Source: an uncultured Verrucomicrobiae bacterium
Lineage (GTDB): Bacteria > Verrucomicrobiota > Verrucomicrobiia > Limisphaerales > J093
Length of the DNA: 39,220 bases
Assembly: GCA_937946835.1 (NCBI GenBank)
Contig: CALFAV010000077.1
Location: 1 to 39,220 of the forward strand
Direction of reading: 5' to 3'
Every line of letters starts with the position of its first letter. Position 1 is the first letter of the stretch. The translations under genes and the position numbers were made by a program. Under the pieces are notes generated by a model. It searched no databases and was not told the origin of the DNA. It worked only from the letters and a program-made list of their open reading frames with translations. Of this stretch, positions 15,950 to 24,441 are shown one piece after another.

Positions 15950-17979
15950 ACACCTCCGCCAACGCCCCTTCCTGGCTGGCGCGCCTGCGCCGCCGCCCGC
16001 TGGTTCTGACCGCCGCCATCCTGGCGGTGCTGCTGCTGGGCTGGTGGTTGCTCCCGTCCCGCCGTGCCACGGCCGCGACCGAGTATTACGAGGTCAAACG
16101 GGGCGATTTCACCGTGTCCGTGGTCGAGGGCGGCACGCTCACGGCCCTCAACGAGGTGAGCATCCGCAACGAGGTCGAGGGTACCGCCCGCATCATCTAC
16201 ATCGTCAAGGAGGGCACCTACGTCAAGAAGGGCGACCTGCTCGTGGAGCTGGATTCGGCCCAGGCGCTGGACCAGGTCAACCAGCAGCGAATCAACGTCG
16301 AAAAGGCCAGCAACGCCGTCATCAACGCCCAACTCACCCTGGACATCCAGCGCAGCCAGACCAACAGCGACATCAGCGCCGCGATGCTCAAGCTCGAGCT
16401 GGCCAAGCTGGACCTGGACAAGTTCGAGCGCGGCCAGGCCTACGTGTCGCTGCTTCAGGCCAGCAACAAGTTCCTTCAGGCCGAGGCCCAGCTCAAGGTC
16501 AGTGAGGAGAACTACCGCAACTCGACCAACCTGTACGCCAAGAACTACGAGACCAAGCAGAAGGTGGACAGCGACTGGTTGTCCCTGCTCAACGGCTACA
16601 ACTCGCTGATCGTGGCCAGCAACGACATCTTCCTGCTGCGCGAGTTTGACCTGCGCAAGCAGCGCGCCCAGTACGAAGCCGCCGTGGCCGAGGCCCGGAA
16701 GGAACTGGACCGCGTGCTCCAACAAAGCGAACGGCGCATTGCCCAGTACGAGGCCGACCTGCGCACCCAGATCACCACCCTCGAACTGAACCTGCGCAAG
16801 CTCGAACGGGACGAGAAAAACCTCGCCGCCTGCAAAATCTACGCCCCGCAGGACGGTCTGGTGGTGTACGCCGTCAGCGACAACCGCTTCAGTGCCGAGT
16901 CGCTCATCGAGGAGGGCGCCACGGTGCGCAACCGCCAGGAGTTGATCAAGTTGCCCAACACCTCCCAGATGAAGGTCACGGTCAAGATTCACGAGTCCAA
17001 CATCAACCTGGTGCGCGCCGGACAGCCCGCCCTGGTGGTGTTGGATTCCGCGCCCGACGTACCCTATCGCGCCGAAGTGGCCCGCGTGGCGTTGTTACCG
17101 GATTCCCAGGCCCGTTTCGGGAACCCCAATCTCAAGGTGTACAACACCGAGGTGGTGATCACCGATCCCTTGCCCGACGTAAAACCCGGCGTCTCGGCCA
17201 AGGTCGAGATCATCATCACCAACATCGCCAACGCCCTTGCCGTGCCCATTCAGGCCGTCACCAGCCTCAAGGGGCGCCAGGTAGTGTACGTCTTGCGCGG
17301 CGGGAAGCCCGAGCCGCGCCCGGTTGAGCTGGGTCTGTTCAACACTAAATTCATCCAGATCGTCTCCGGGCTTGAACCGGGAGAACGCGTCCTTCTTTCC
17401 CCGCCACTGGACACCGGCGGGCGGGACCTCGAGGGCAGTCTGCTGGCCGACAGCGACCGGGCGCGCTCGCTCGCGACCAATGTACCGACGGCCCGTGTGG
17501 CCGCGGTGGTGCCCACGGCGACCGCCGCCCCGGCGCAGAACGGGAATGGGCCCGGGGCTCCGGCGGCGCAAGGCGCGCGTCAGGGGGTTCTGCCCGGCAC
17601 GGAATCCGGCGGGGAGGGCCGCCCCGCCTCCAGCTCGGCCGGCGGTGCGGCCGGGGGAGCTCCCGCCTTTGGCGGTGCACGCGGGCCGGGCGGCGGCTTT
17701 GACCGCGAGGCGATGCTCAAGGAATTCGACAAAAACGGGGACGGCGAGCTGGACGAAGAGGAGCGCACTGCCATGCGGGAAACCCTGCGACAGCGCTTTG
17801 GCGGTTCGGGCGGCCCCGCCGGCGGGGGGCGCGGAACGGGGATCAACCGAGAGGAAATGCTCAAGCGCTTCGATAAAAACGGCGACGGCGAGTTGGACGA
17901 GCAGGAACGCGAAGCCATGCGCGCCGAGTTCGGCCGCAACCGCAGTGGTACCAACGCCCCGCCCCGTCTGGCCCCATGA
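15946..17979 (+). CDS. MacA/HlyD-like periplasmic adaptor with two C-terminal EF-hands
   Basis: This 677-residue adaptor links an inner-membrane ABC transporter to the TolC channel. An N-terminal membrane anchor spans about residues 18-38. A lipoyl-like half-domain with EVEGTARIIYIVKEGTYVKKGD follows. Next come a long coiled-coil hairpin (about 100-290), the second lipoyl half, and beta-barrel and membrane-proximal domains to about 490. The remainder is unusual: a Gly/Pro/Ala-rich linker (about 500-585), then two perfect 12-residue EF-hand loops, DKNGDGELDEEE (595-606) and DKNGDGELDEQE (643-654). These carry Asp, Asn, Asp and Glu at positions 1, 3, 5 and 12. Ordinary MacA proteins are about 370-400 residues and lack these loops. 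The gene overlaps both neighbours by 4 bp. Confidence 0.92.
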   Translation: MNTSANAPSWLARLRRRPLVLTAAILAVLLLGWWLLPSRRATAATEYYEVKRGDFTVSVVEGGTLTALNEVSIRNEVEGTARIIYIVKEGTYVKKGDLLVELDSAQALDQVNQQRINVEKASNAVINAQLTLDIQRSQTNSDISAAMLKLELAKLDLDKFERGQAYVSLLQASNKFLQAEAQLKVSEENYRNSTNLYAKNYETKQKVDSDWLSLLNGYNSLIVASNDIFLLREFDLRKQRAQYEAAVAEARKELDRVLQQSERRIAQYEADLRTQITTLELNLRKLERDEKNLAACKIYAPQDGLVVYAVSDNRFSAESLIEEGATVRNRQELIKLPNTSQMKVTVKIHESNINLVRAGQPALVVLDSAPDVPYRAEVARVALLPDSQARFGNPNLKVYNTEVVITDPLPDVKPGVSAKVEIIITNIANALAVPIQAVTSLKGRQVVYVLRGGKPEPRPVELGLFNTKFIQIVSGLEPGERVLLSPPLDTGGRDLEGSLLADSDRARSLATNVPTARVAAVVPTATAAPAQNGNGPGAPAAQGARQGVLPGTESGGEGRPASSSAGGAAGGAPAFGGARGPGGGFDREAMLKEFDKNGDGELDEEERTAMRETLRQRFGGSGGPAGGGRGTGINREEMLKRFDKNGDGELDEQEREAMRAEFGRNRSGTNAPPRLAP

Positions 17980-18758
17980 GTCCGCCCGTCGCCGTCGCGC
18001 CCGCCACGCCCGCCCTGGACCGGCCCGCCGCGACCGGGCAGCCCATTATTGTGCTTCAGGCCATTCACAAGATTTACGCCCTGGGGGAGGAGGCGCAGGT
18101 GCACGCCCTGCGCGGCGTGGATCTGACCATTACGGCCGGTTCGTACCTGGCCATCATGGGCCCGTCCGGCTCCGGCAAATCCACGCTGCTCAACCTGCTG
18201 GGCTGCCTGGACCGCCCCACGGCCGGCCGGTACTACCTGGGCGGTGAGGACGTGTCGCAGATGTCCGATGACGCGCTGTCCGAGGTGCGCGGGCGCAAAA
18301 TCGGCTTCATTTTCCAGTCCTACAACCTGATTCCGCAGCTCAGCGTGCTGGAGAACATCCAGGTGCCCCTGTTGTATCAGGGCCTGGACCTGCGCGCCTA
18401 CGAGGTCCGCTGCATCGAGTTGGCGCGCCTGGTGGGACTGGGGGACCGCCTGCATCACCGGCCCAACCAGCTTTCCGGCGGCCAGCAGCAACGCGTGGCC
18501 ATCGCCCGTTCCCTGGTCAACGACCCCCTGATGATCCTGGCCGATGAACCGACCGGCAACCTGGATTCCCGGACCGGCGCCGAGGTGCTCGATCTCATTG
18601 ACCGGCTTAACCGCGACGGCAAGACCATCATTCTGGTCACGCACGACGACCGGGTTGCCGCGCGTGCGCATCGGATCATCCACATGCGCGACGGCCTGAT
18701 TGATCGGGAGGTCATCAACCGCGCCGCCCCGGCCGCGGCGTCCCCGGCCCATGCTTAG
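17976..18758 (+). CDS. ABC transporter ATP-binding protein, MacB/LolD type
   Basis: This 260-residue ATPase powers the MacAB-like exporter. Walker [10 protein letters not shown] lies near residues 62-70, the Q-loop is in [19 protein letters not shown], the signature is LSGGQQQR, Walker B is [13 protein letters not shown], and the switch His is in LVTHDD. These are standard for the LolD/MacB/FtsE branch. An Ala/Pro-rich stretch of about 25 residues precedes the domain. The ATG overlaps the adaptor stop as ATGA, and the 3' end overlaps the permease start by 8 bp (ATGCTTAG). The ATPase and permease are separate proteins here, whereas E. coli MacB fuses them. Confidence 0.95.
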   Translation: MSPPVAVAPATPALDRPAATGQPIIVLQAIHKIYALGEEAQVHALRGVDLTITAGSYLAIMGPSGSGKSTLLNLLGCLDRPTAGRYYLGGEDVSQMSDDALSEVRGRKIGFIFQSYNLIPQLSVLENIQVPLLYQGLDLRAYEVRCIELARLVGLGDRLHHRPNQLSGGQQQRVAIARSLVNDPLMILADEPTGNLDSRTGAEVLDLIDRLNRDGKTIILVTHDDRVAARAHRIIHMRDGLIDREVINRAAPAAASPAHA

Positions 18759-20049
18759 TTACCAGATCCTCAGCACCGTCCGGCTGGGCATCAAAAGCCT
18801 GCTGCTGCACAAGCTGCGCTCCGGGCTGACCATGCTCGGCATCATCTTTGGCGTTTGCTCGGTCATCGCCATGCTGGCGATCGGCGAGGGCGCGTCCTAC
18901 GAGGCGCAGGAGGCGATCAAAAAACTCGGCAGTAACAACATTCTCATCCGCAGCCTCAAACCGCCCGAGGCCGCCCGCCAGCAGGCCGGCGGCGGAGCGG
19001 GCTTCCGCGGCATGAGCCTCAAATACGGCCTGACCTATGACGACGCCGCGCGTCTGCAGGCAACCATTCCCGGGGTGAAGCGGGTCGTGCCCATGCGCAT
19101 CATCCGCGAAAACGTCCGCTTCGGGCGCAGCGAGGTCCCCTGCCAGGTGATCGGCACGCTGCCGGTTTACACCGAGGTGACGCAGGTGGAGATTTTGCGT
19201 GGCCGGTTCCTGACCGACGTGGACGAGTTGTACAAAAACAACGTGTGTGTCATCACCGCCGGTCTGGCGCAGCGGCTGTTTCCCGCGGAAGACCCGATGC
19301 AGCACTCGGTGAAGATTGACGCCTTTTACTACCGGGTGGTGGGCATCATCCGCGAGACCGGCAAGGCCGAGCAGCGCACCCAGGCCGGTCGCATGGAGGG
19401 CCAGCCGCTGGACAACAACGTGTACATTCCGCTGTCCACCTCGCGCACGCGCTTCGGCGAGATTCTCATCCGGCGCATGGCCGGCAGCTTCGAGGCCGAG
19501 GAGGTGCAGTTGCACCAGGTAACCGTGCAGATGCGGGACACCGCGGCCGTGGAGACCGCCGACCCGCAAATCCGCACCCTGCTCAAGCGCTTCCACGACC
19601 AGAACGACTACGAGCTGATCGTGCCGCTGGAGCTGCTGCGCCAGGCCGAGGCCACCAAACGCCGGTTCAACATCGTCCTGGGTTCCATCGCGGCCATTTC
19701 GCTGCTGGTCGGGGGCATCGGCATCATGAACATCATGCTTGCCAACGTCACGGAGCGGACCCGCGAGATCGGCGTGCGTCGCGCCCTGGGCGCCAAGCGA
19801 CGCGACATCACCCTGCAGTTCCTGGTGGAAACCGTGGTCCTCTCGGTCGGCGGCGGGCTGATCGGGGTGGCGGTGGGCATGTTGACGCCGGTGGTTGTCT
19901 CGATGGCCACGGAGATGAAGACCATCGTCACCCTGTGGTCGGTACTGATCGCCTTCGGCATCTCCGGTGCGGTGGGCATTATCTTCGGCCTGTATCCCGC
20001 GCGCGCCGCGGCCCTGCTCGATCCGATCGAGGCGCTGCGGCACGAGTAG
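18751..20049 (+). CDS. MacB-like ABC transporter permease
   Basis: This is a 432-residue permease of the MacB/FtsX type. The ATG at 18751 is inside the ATPase stop region, giving [24 protein letters not shown]. It has one N-terminal membrane helix ([19 protein letters not shown]), a large periplasmic MacB_PCD domain (about 55-305), then three C-terminal helices. The FtsX core motif [17 protein letters not shown] is present, and the chain ends [17 protein letters not shown], a standard ending. These permeases work as mechanotransmitters that move substrates from the periplasm through a TolC channel without transport across the inner membrane. It is the last gene of the four-gene operon. Confidence 0.95.
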   Translation: MLSYQILSTVRLGIKSLLLHKLRSGLTMLGIIFGVCSVIAMLAIGEGASYEAQEAIKKLGSNNILIRSLKPPEAARQQAGGGAGFRGMSLKYGLTYDDAARLQATIPGVKRVVPMRIIRENVRFGRSEVPCQVIGTLPVYTEVTQVEILRGRFLTDVDELYKNNVCVITAGLAQRLFPAEDPMQHSVKIDAFYYRVVGIIRETGKAEQRTQAGRMEGQPLDNNVYIPLSTSRTRFGEILIRRMAGSFEAEEVQLHQVTVQMRDTAAVETADPQIRTLLKRFHDQNDYELIVPLELLRQAEATKRRFNIVLGSIAAISLLVGGIGIMNIMLANVTERTREIGVRRALGAKRRDITLQFLVETVVLSVGGGLIGVAVGMLTPVVVSMATEMKTIVTLWSVLIAFGISGAVGIIFGLYPARAAALLDPIEALRHE

Positions 20050-20330
20050 AACGCGGTATCCTGCGGGTGCTGACCGACCTCTCCCCGCCACTCACTCACA
20101 GCCCGGAGCCGGCGAAAGCGCGGCCCCCGCTCCTCCGTTGGGGTTGCTTCTCCGATGGGTGTTCGACAACCACCGTGCGCGCGGGATGCTGTTAACCCCG
20201 ACGCCGTGCGAAGGCGCGCATACCCCCACGAACCTTCCCCGCTGACGCAGGCGGGGCAGGGTGGGCACCTGAGGCGGCGGCCCGAAAAGTCATTCCGGAT
20301 CAAACCGGGAAACTCCTGACGGCTTTACCC
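20050..20330. other. Intergenic region between the convergent exporter and secretion operons
   Basis: This 281-bp gap separates two convergent operons. A 6-bp stem CCCCGC (20237-20242) with GCGGGG (20251-20256) could form a hairpin, but no T-run follows on either strand, so a factor-independent terminator is not supported. No open frame with coding character and no RNA was recognised. Confidence 0.5.
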
Positions 20331-21440
20331 TCAGGGCCGGTTCTTGCGGTTCTTGGCGGGGGAGGGGGCCTGCGCGGGCTGGCCGTTGAGGATCCGGTCC
20401 AGTTGCTCTTCGGAGAAGGACTGCGGCAGCACGTTGGCGTTGTCGCGCGCCTTGCGGGTCATGGCGATGAGGTCGCGCGGATGCTTGACGATGTGGGGGG
20501 TGAGGAAAATGAGCAGTTCGGTCTTGCTGTCCTGACTGACCTTGCGGCGAAAGGCCGCCCCCAACAGCGGGATGTCGCCCAGGAGGGGTACCTTGCTGAC
20601 GCTGGCGGTCTTGGTGTCCTGCATCAACCCGCCGATGACCACGGTCTGACCGTCGGGTGTCACCACCACCGTGTCGGCGGCCCGGCGGTTGATGACCGGG
20701 GCGCCCACGCTGTTGGTGCCGGTGGCGATGGGTACCCGTTCGTCGGACAGGTTGGAAATCTCCGGGCTGACGATCATTTCGACCAGGTCCTCCGAGGTGA
20801 TGAACGGCGTTACGCGCAGGATGATGCCCACATCCTGGTAGGTGATGCCGTTGATCTGGTTGCCGAAGGTATCGTACCGAACGTTGGTGATGAGCGGCAC
20901 CTGCTGGCCCACGGTGATGACCGCCTGTTGGTTGTTGCGGGCCAGGATGGTGGGCCGGGAAAGCACCTCCAATTTGCCCTGCTCGGCAATCGCTCGCAGG
21001 GTCACGTCCCAATCCTGTCCCACGAACGTGGCCAGACCGCTGCCCGAGGTCAGCCCGGGCAGGCCGCGGAATTGCTGGAGGATCGAGGACGTGACGTCGC
21101 CATCCTGCCGGCGGTAGGAGCCCTCCACCCCCAGGTCCAGGCCCTTGCGGTAGGTGACCTCCAGAAAAAGCACATTGATGAGCACCTGCGGTGCGGCGCG
21201 GTCTAGGTTGGTGATGACCTGGCCAATGTACCGGGCGGTCTCCTCGTCCGTGACCACGATCAGTTTGCGGGTCTCCGGGTCGCTGGAAATGATGGCCTCA
21301 CCCAATTCGGTGGCGGGCGGGTAGGTGGCGGCGGTGCGGGTGCGTTGTTGCTGTGCCCAGGCGGGACCGGCGGCCAGCCAGCCCAACAGGGCAACCACAA
21401 TTCCGGCAGGAACCCGGCGGCTTAAAAGGTGTTGGTTCAT
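20331..21440 (-). CDS. gspD: Type II secretion secretin, membrane-pore part (second half of split GspD)
   Basis: This 369-residue protein forms the outer-membrane pore of the secretion system. I chose the ATG at 21440 over an in-frame TTG three codons upstream. It has its own signal peptide (GIVVALLGWLAAGPAWAQ), so it is exported independently. A short N3-like remnant (KLIVVTDEETARYIGQVI) at about 60-78 leads into the secretin core beginning QVLINVLFLEVTYRKG. Later come ITVGQQVPLITNV, MIVSPEISNLS and the family hallmark VPLLGDIPLLGAAFRR, followed by ELLIFLTPHIVK. The N0-N2 domains of normal GspD are missing; they are encoded by the preceding gene, 33 bp upstream. The C-terminus is basic, without a clear pilotin-binding S-domain. 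Confidence 0.92.
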   Translation of the reverse strand: MNQHLLSRRVPAGIVVALLGWLAAGPAWAQQQRTRTAATYPPATELGEAIISSDPETRKLIVVTDEETARYIGQVITNLDRAAPQVLINVLFLEVTYRKGLDLGVEGSYRRQDGDVTSSILQQFRGLPGLTSGSGLATFVGQDWDVTLRAIAEQGKLEVLSRPTILARNNQQAVITVGQQVPLITNVRYDTFGNQINGITYQDVGIILRVTPFITSEDLVEMIVSPEISNLSDERVPIATGTNSVGAPVINRRAADTVVVTPDGQTVVIGGLMQDTKTASVSKVPLLGDIPLLGAAFRRKVSQDSKTELLIFLTPHIVKHPRDLIAMTRKARDNANVLPQSFSEEQLDRILNGQPAQAPSPAKNRKNRP

Positions 21441-21473
21441 GGTCGTCAACTGGATCCGCGGTTGACCCTCGGG

Positions 21474-23246
21474 TCAGCGCCCCACCCCTCCGGTCCCAAA
21501 CCCGGTGGTGCCGCCGCCGAAGCCGGTCGCCGCCCCGGTCCGGCCCTGATTTTGCAGGGTGTTGACCGCCCGGTTGTTGAGCTGGCTGCCGGCCTGGCGG
21601 GTGGTGTTGCGCGTGGTGGCCGCGCGGTTGCGGGTGTTCTGGGTCTCAAACAGGCCGCGCAAAATTTCCTCCACCTGTGCCGGGTCGGTGTTTTCGACCG
21701 AGAAGGTAAAGACCTTTTGTTTCCGGGCCGGGTCGGAGTCGAGCTGGGCAATCATGACCGCGATCTGGTCCATGAGTTCGCGCGCGGCGCTGACCACCAC
21801 CGACTGCGTGCGCAGGTCCGGGACCGCCAGCACCCGGCTTTGTTTCTGCAGGCGCGTGCTGGGTTGCTGCGCCGCGGCGTTTTGGAGCTGCGCGGCAAAC
21901 CCGCCCGGCCCGCCAAAGCGGATGGGGCCCTGCCCGCGGTTGTTCTGGGTGGTGGGATCCGGAAACAACTGAGAGATCAGGTCCGCCGTCTCCTGGGCGT
22001 CGGCGTACCGGAGGCGGAAGACCCGGAGCTCGGTCACGTCGTCCACGCTCACGTCCACCTGTTCGACCAGGTCGGCGATGAGCAGCATCTGGTCTTCCGG
22101 GGCGCTGACGACCAGGGAATTGCTGCGCTCGTCCGCCACGGCCACCACGCGCGGCGTGGCCACGCGCCCCCCGCCCGCGCTTGCTGGTTGCCCGCCCTGG
22201 TCCCCGCCGAACCCGGGCAGCCCGCCGCGGAAACCGCGGAAAATTTGCTGTTGCGCCTGGTTGCCGGTCCGGCCGGTGTCCTGGGTGGAAAACAACTCGC
22301 GCACCACCGTGGCCAGGGCCTTGGCGTCGGCGTAGTGCAGGGGAAAGACCCGCACGGTGGACACGGCGGCGATCGAGGTGTCCAGCGCCCGGATGATCTC
22401 GGCGATGCGCCGGATGTTGGCCTGGGTGTCGGTGACCACCACGGCATTGCCGCCCTCGTTGGCGGCGATGGTGGCGCTGGGCGGAAACAGCGGCTGCAGG
22501 TCCCGCGCGAGCTGGACTGCATTGATGAAACGCACCGGGATAATCTGGGTGACGATGGCCTCGCTCTTGGGAATCTCCGCCGGGTTGTTGCCGGCGCGCA
22601 CCGGGATGTCGCGTTTCTTGGCCTCGTCGCGGGTCATGATGGTGAGGGTGCGTCCGTCGCGCACCGCGGCGTAGCCGTTTTTGGCCAGGACCCGGTTGAG
22701 CAGGTCCACCGCCTCATCCTTGGTGAGCGGCTGGTTGCTCCAGACGTCCAGTTTGCCGCGCACCTCGGTTTCCAGGACGATGACAAACCCCGCCGCCTCG
22801 CTCAGATAATCGAGCACCAGCTCAAGCGGCGCGCCGCGGAAGTTCAGGCGCAGGGTGCGCTCGTTCTCGCCGCCCCCGGTCGCGGCGGGGGTGCCCGGAG
22901 CTGTGGCGGCCCCGCTCCGGGCGGGCCGGGGCGGGCCGGGCCGGTTAGCCGCCGGACCGGGCGGGCGGGTCGCCGGCGGTGTCTGCACCGCGGCGGGGGG
23001 TGGGGCGGACTCCGCGCCGGCCGGGGCTTCGGTCGGGGCCTCCGGCACGGATTCCGGTTCGGGCGCGATTTCCGGGGATGCGGGGGATTGCGCTTCGGGG
23101 TCCATCGCCGGCGGTGGGACTGAAGGTTCCTCGGTCTCGGCCGGTTGCGGGGCTTCCGGGAGTTGTTCCTCGGCCTCCTGTGTCAGCGCCCGGGGCGTCA
23201 GACCGCCCACACTGATCAACAGCAACCAAAGCAGGGTCGTTTTCAT
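21474..23246 (-). CDS. Secretin N-domain protein (first half of split GspD)
   Basis: This 590-residue exported protein is built only of secretin periplasmic domains. A signal peptide (MKTTLLWLLLISVGGLTPRA) precedes about 100 residues rich in Pro, Glu and Ala. Domains in order are: N0-like (about 130-205, with RGAPLELVLDYLSEAAGFVI); N1-type KH folds at about 225-290 (PVRFINAVQLARDLQPLF), 295-400 (PLHYADAKALATVVRELF) and 405-525 (RLRYADAQETADLISQLF); and a last partial repeat (VENTDPAQVEEILRGLF). Gly/Gln-rich loops interrupt the later domains. The secretin pore core is absent. The start overlaps the GspC/PilP-like stop as ATGA. It presumably forms the periplasmic rings that dock on the pore protein encoded next. 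Confidence 0.9.
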   Translation of the reverse strand: MKTTLLWLLLISVGGLTPRALTQEAEEQLPEAPQPAETEEPSVPPPAMDPEAQSPASPEIAPEPESVPEAPTEAPAGAESAPPPAAVQTPPATRPPGPAANRPGPPRPARSGAATAPGTPAATGGGENERTLRLNFRGAPLELVLDYLSEAAGFVIVLETEVRGKLDVWSNQPLTKDEAVDLLNRVLAKNGYAAVRDGRTLTIMTRDEAKKRDIPVRAGNNPAEIPKSEAIVTQIIPVRFINAVQLARDLQPLFPPSATIAANEGGNAVVVTDTQANIRRIAEIIRALDTSIAAVSTVRVFPLHYADAKALATVVRELFSTQDTGRTGNQAQQQIFRGFRGGLPGFGGDQGGQPASAGGGRVATPRVVAVADERSNSLVVSAPEDQMLLIADLVEQVDVSVDDVTELRVFRLRYADAQETADLISQLFPDPTTQNNRGQGPIRFGGPGGFAAQLQNAAAQQPSTRLQKQSRVLAVPDLRTQSVVVSAARELMDQIAVMIAQLDSDPARKQKVFTFSVENTDPAQVEEILRGLFETQNTRNRAATTRNTTRQAGSQLNNRAVNTLQNQGRTGAATGFGGGTTGFGTGGVGR

Positions 23247-23908
23247 CGGGATTCCTGTTCGCGTCGTTGCAGCAAGCGTCGCAGTACTTCATCCGCGGCG
23301 CCGCCGTTGCTGCTTTCGGCGGTACCCGCGGACGTGGTCCCGCCGGCCGGGGCGGGGGTCAGGGACTCGGTCGAGTCGCTGAGCTGCCAGGGGCCCTGAT
23401 CTTCACGGCGGAGGCGGGTGCCCACGCGCAGTTCCCAGCGGTTGGTGCCGTTTTCCAGCCCCACGCCGTCGGGCCGGATTTCCGCCAGCTTAAATTCCGC
23501 GATCGTGCCGCCCGGGGCAAGTGCCTTGCGGAACTCCGGCTGGGAGCCGTCAAAAAAGGCGAACGCCCCCTTCTCGTAACTCATCACGCCCACCAGGGCG
23601 AGGGTGTCGGTCCGAGCGGGCCGGCGGGTTTCCCGGGGCGGGGCGTTCACCCGGCCGCCGGAGCGGGCGGCGTTGAAAATGTTGCGTTCGGCGATGAGCC
23701 GGAAGGCGGAGTAATCCACGCGGCGGTTGCGGGCGACGGGGTCGGCGCGGCCGCGAGCCGGCTCTGGCGCATTGGCGGGCGGCGCATTGGCGGGCGGCGG
23801 GTTGGTCGGCTGCGCCTGCCCCATCCCCACCAACACCAGCAAGGCCGGCCAAATCCCCCGGCCGAACCGGGGGCGTTTCAGATGGCGCATGAACGCTGGA
23901 GGGGTCAT
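23243..23908 (-). CDS. GspC/PilP-like inner-membrane to secretin connector
   Basis: This 221-residue protein sits where GspC or PilP would be expected, between the GspM-like and secretin genes. I chose the ATG at 23908 because it overlaps the upstream stop as ATGA. A hydrophobic stretch GIWPALLVLVGMGQAQ is a signal peptide or anchor, followed by a Pro/Ala repeat region. Then comes the motif FRLIAERNIFNAARSG, typical of the start of GspC homology regions, and a small beta-domain (about 95-165: TLALVGVMSYEKGAFAFFDG through WELRVGTRLRR). Such proteins bind the N-terminal secretin domains. The C-terminal tail is helical and charged. The family assignment is from position plus this motif. Confidence 0.7.
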   Translation of the reverse strand: MTPPAFMRHLKRPRFGRGIWPALLVLVGMGQAQPTNPPPANAPPANAPEPARGRADPVARNRRVDYSAFRLIAERNIFNAARSGGRVNAPPRETRRPARTDTLALVGVMSYEKGAFAFFDGSQPEFRKALAPGGTIAEFKLAEIRPDGVGLENGTNRWELRVGTRLRREDQGPWQLSDSTESLTPAPAGGTTSAGTAESSNGGAADEVLRRLLQRREQESR

Positions 23909-24441
23909 CGGCTTGCAGACGGATTGAGGATGAGGCCGCTGACCTGCAGGCCGAGGGTTAACTGCTCGCCGCGGTCGTCCCGGGCGTTGAGCTCGACCAC
24001 GTCCACCCGCAGGGCCAGCGGGTCGGCCTCGACGTTGTACAGGAACCGGGTCAGGGCGCCGAGGTTGCCGAAGGCGTCCACGCGGCACTCGAGGGTGGCG
24101 TGCTCATCGTCACCGCGTTTGAACTGGGGGCGCACGGCGGAGACCCCCACCCGGCTGTCCCGGGTCCAGTTCTCGAACGCCTTGAGCACCTGGTCCTCGG
24201 CCTGCGAGGGCACGTTGGTCAGGGCATTCTGCCGCATGAACGCCCAGCGCGCGCGCAGGCTCTCCCCCCGCTCCAGCAGGCGGGTGCCGTCCTCGACCTG
24301 CTTGCGCAACCGGGCCAGTTCGGCGGTGCGGGCTTTCCAGCTTCGCCCCAGCGGCTCGAACACCAGGTAGTCTGCAACCAGGAGCGCCACCGCGCCGGCG
24401 GCGATCCACGCAAGCAACTGCTGGCGGTTGAGGCCGTTCAT
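23905..24441 (-). CDS. gspM: GspM/PilO-like secretion component
   Basis: This is a 178-residue bitopic protein. The ATG at 24441 overlaps the last base of the gspL stop (TGATG). One N-terminal membrane helix (LLAWIAAGAVALLVADYLVF) is followed by a coiled-coil (about 40-75, ELARLRKQVEDGTRLLERGE). A ferredoxin-like periplasmic domain ends the chain, with the ALTRFLYNVEADPLALRVD motif that is typical of PilO/GspM. It forms the inner-membrane platform with GspL. The TGATG and ATGA junctions on both sides support coupled translation within the operon. Confidence 0.8.
   Translation of the reverse strand: MNGLNRQQLLAWIAAGAVALLVADYLVFEPLGRSWKARTAELARLRKQVEDGTRLLERGESLRARWAFMRQNALTNVPSQAEDQVLKAFENWTRDSRVGVSAVRPQFKRGDDEHATLECRVDAFGNLGALTRFLYNVEADPLALRVDVVELNARDDRGEQLTLGLQVSGLILNPSASR

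Noticed and set aside
20237-20256. Hairpin CCCCGC/GCGGGG as a terminator between convergent operons
   Set aside because: Short stem and no T-run on either strand.
21441-21473. Split secretin as an artefact of a frameshift or sequencing error
   Set aside because: The second protein begins with its own ATG and a complete signal peptide after a 33-bp gap, so the two parts are separate genes.
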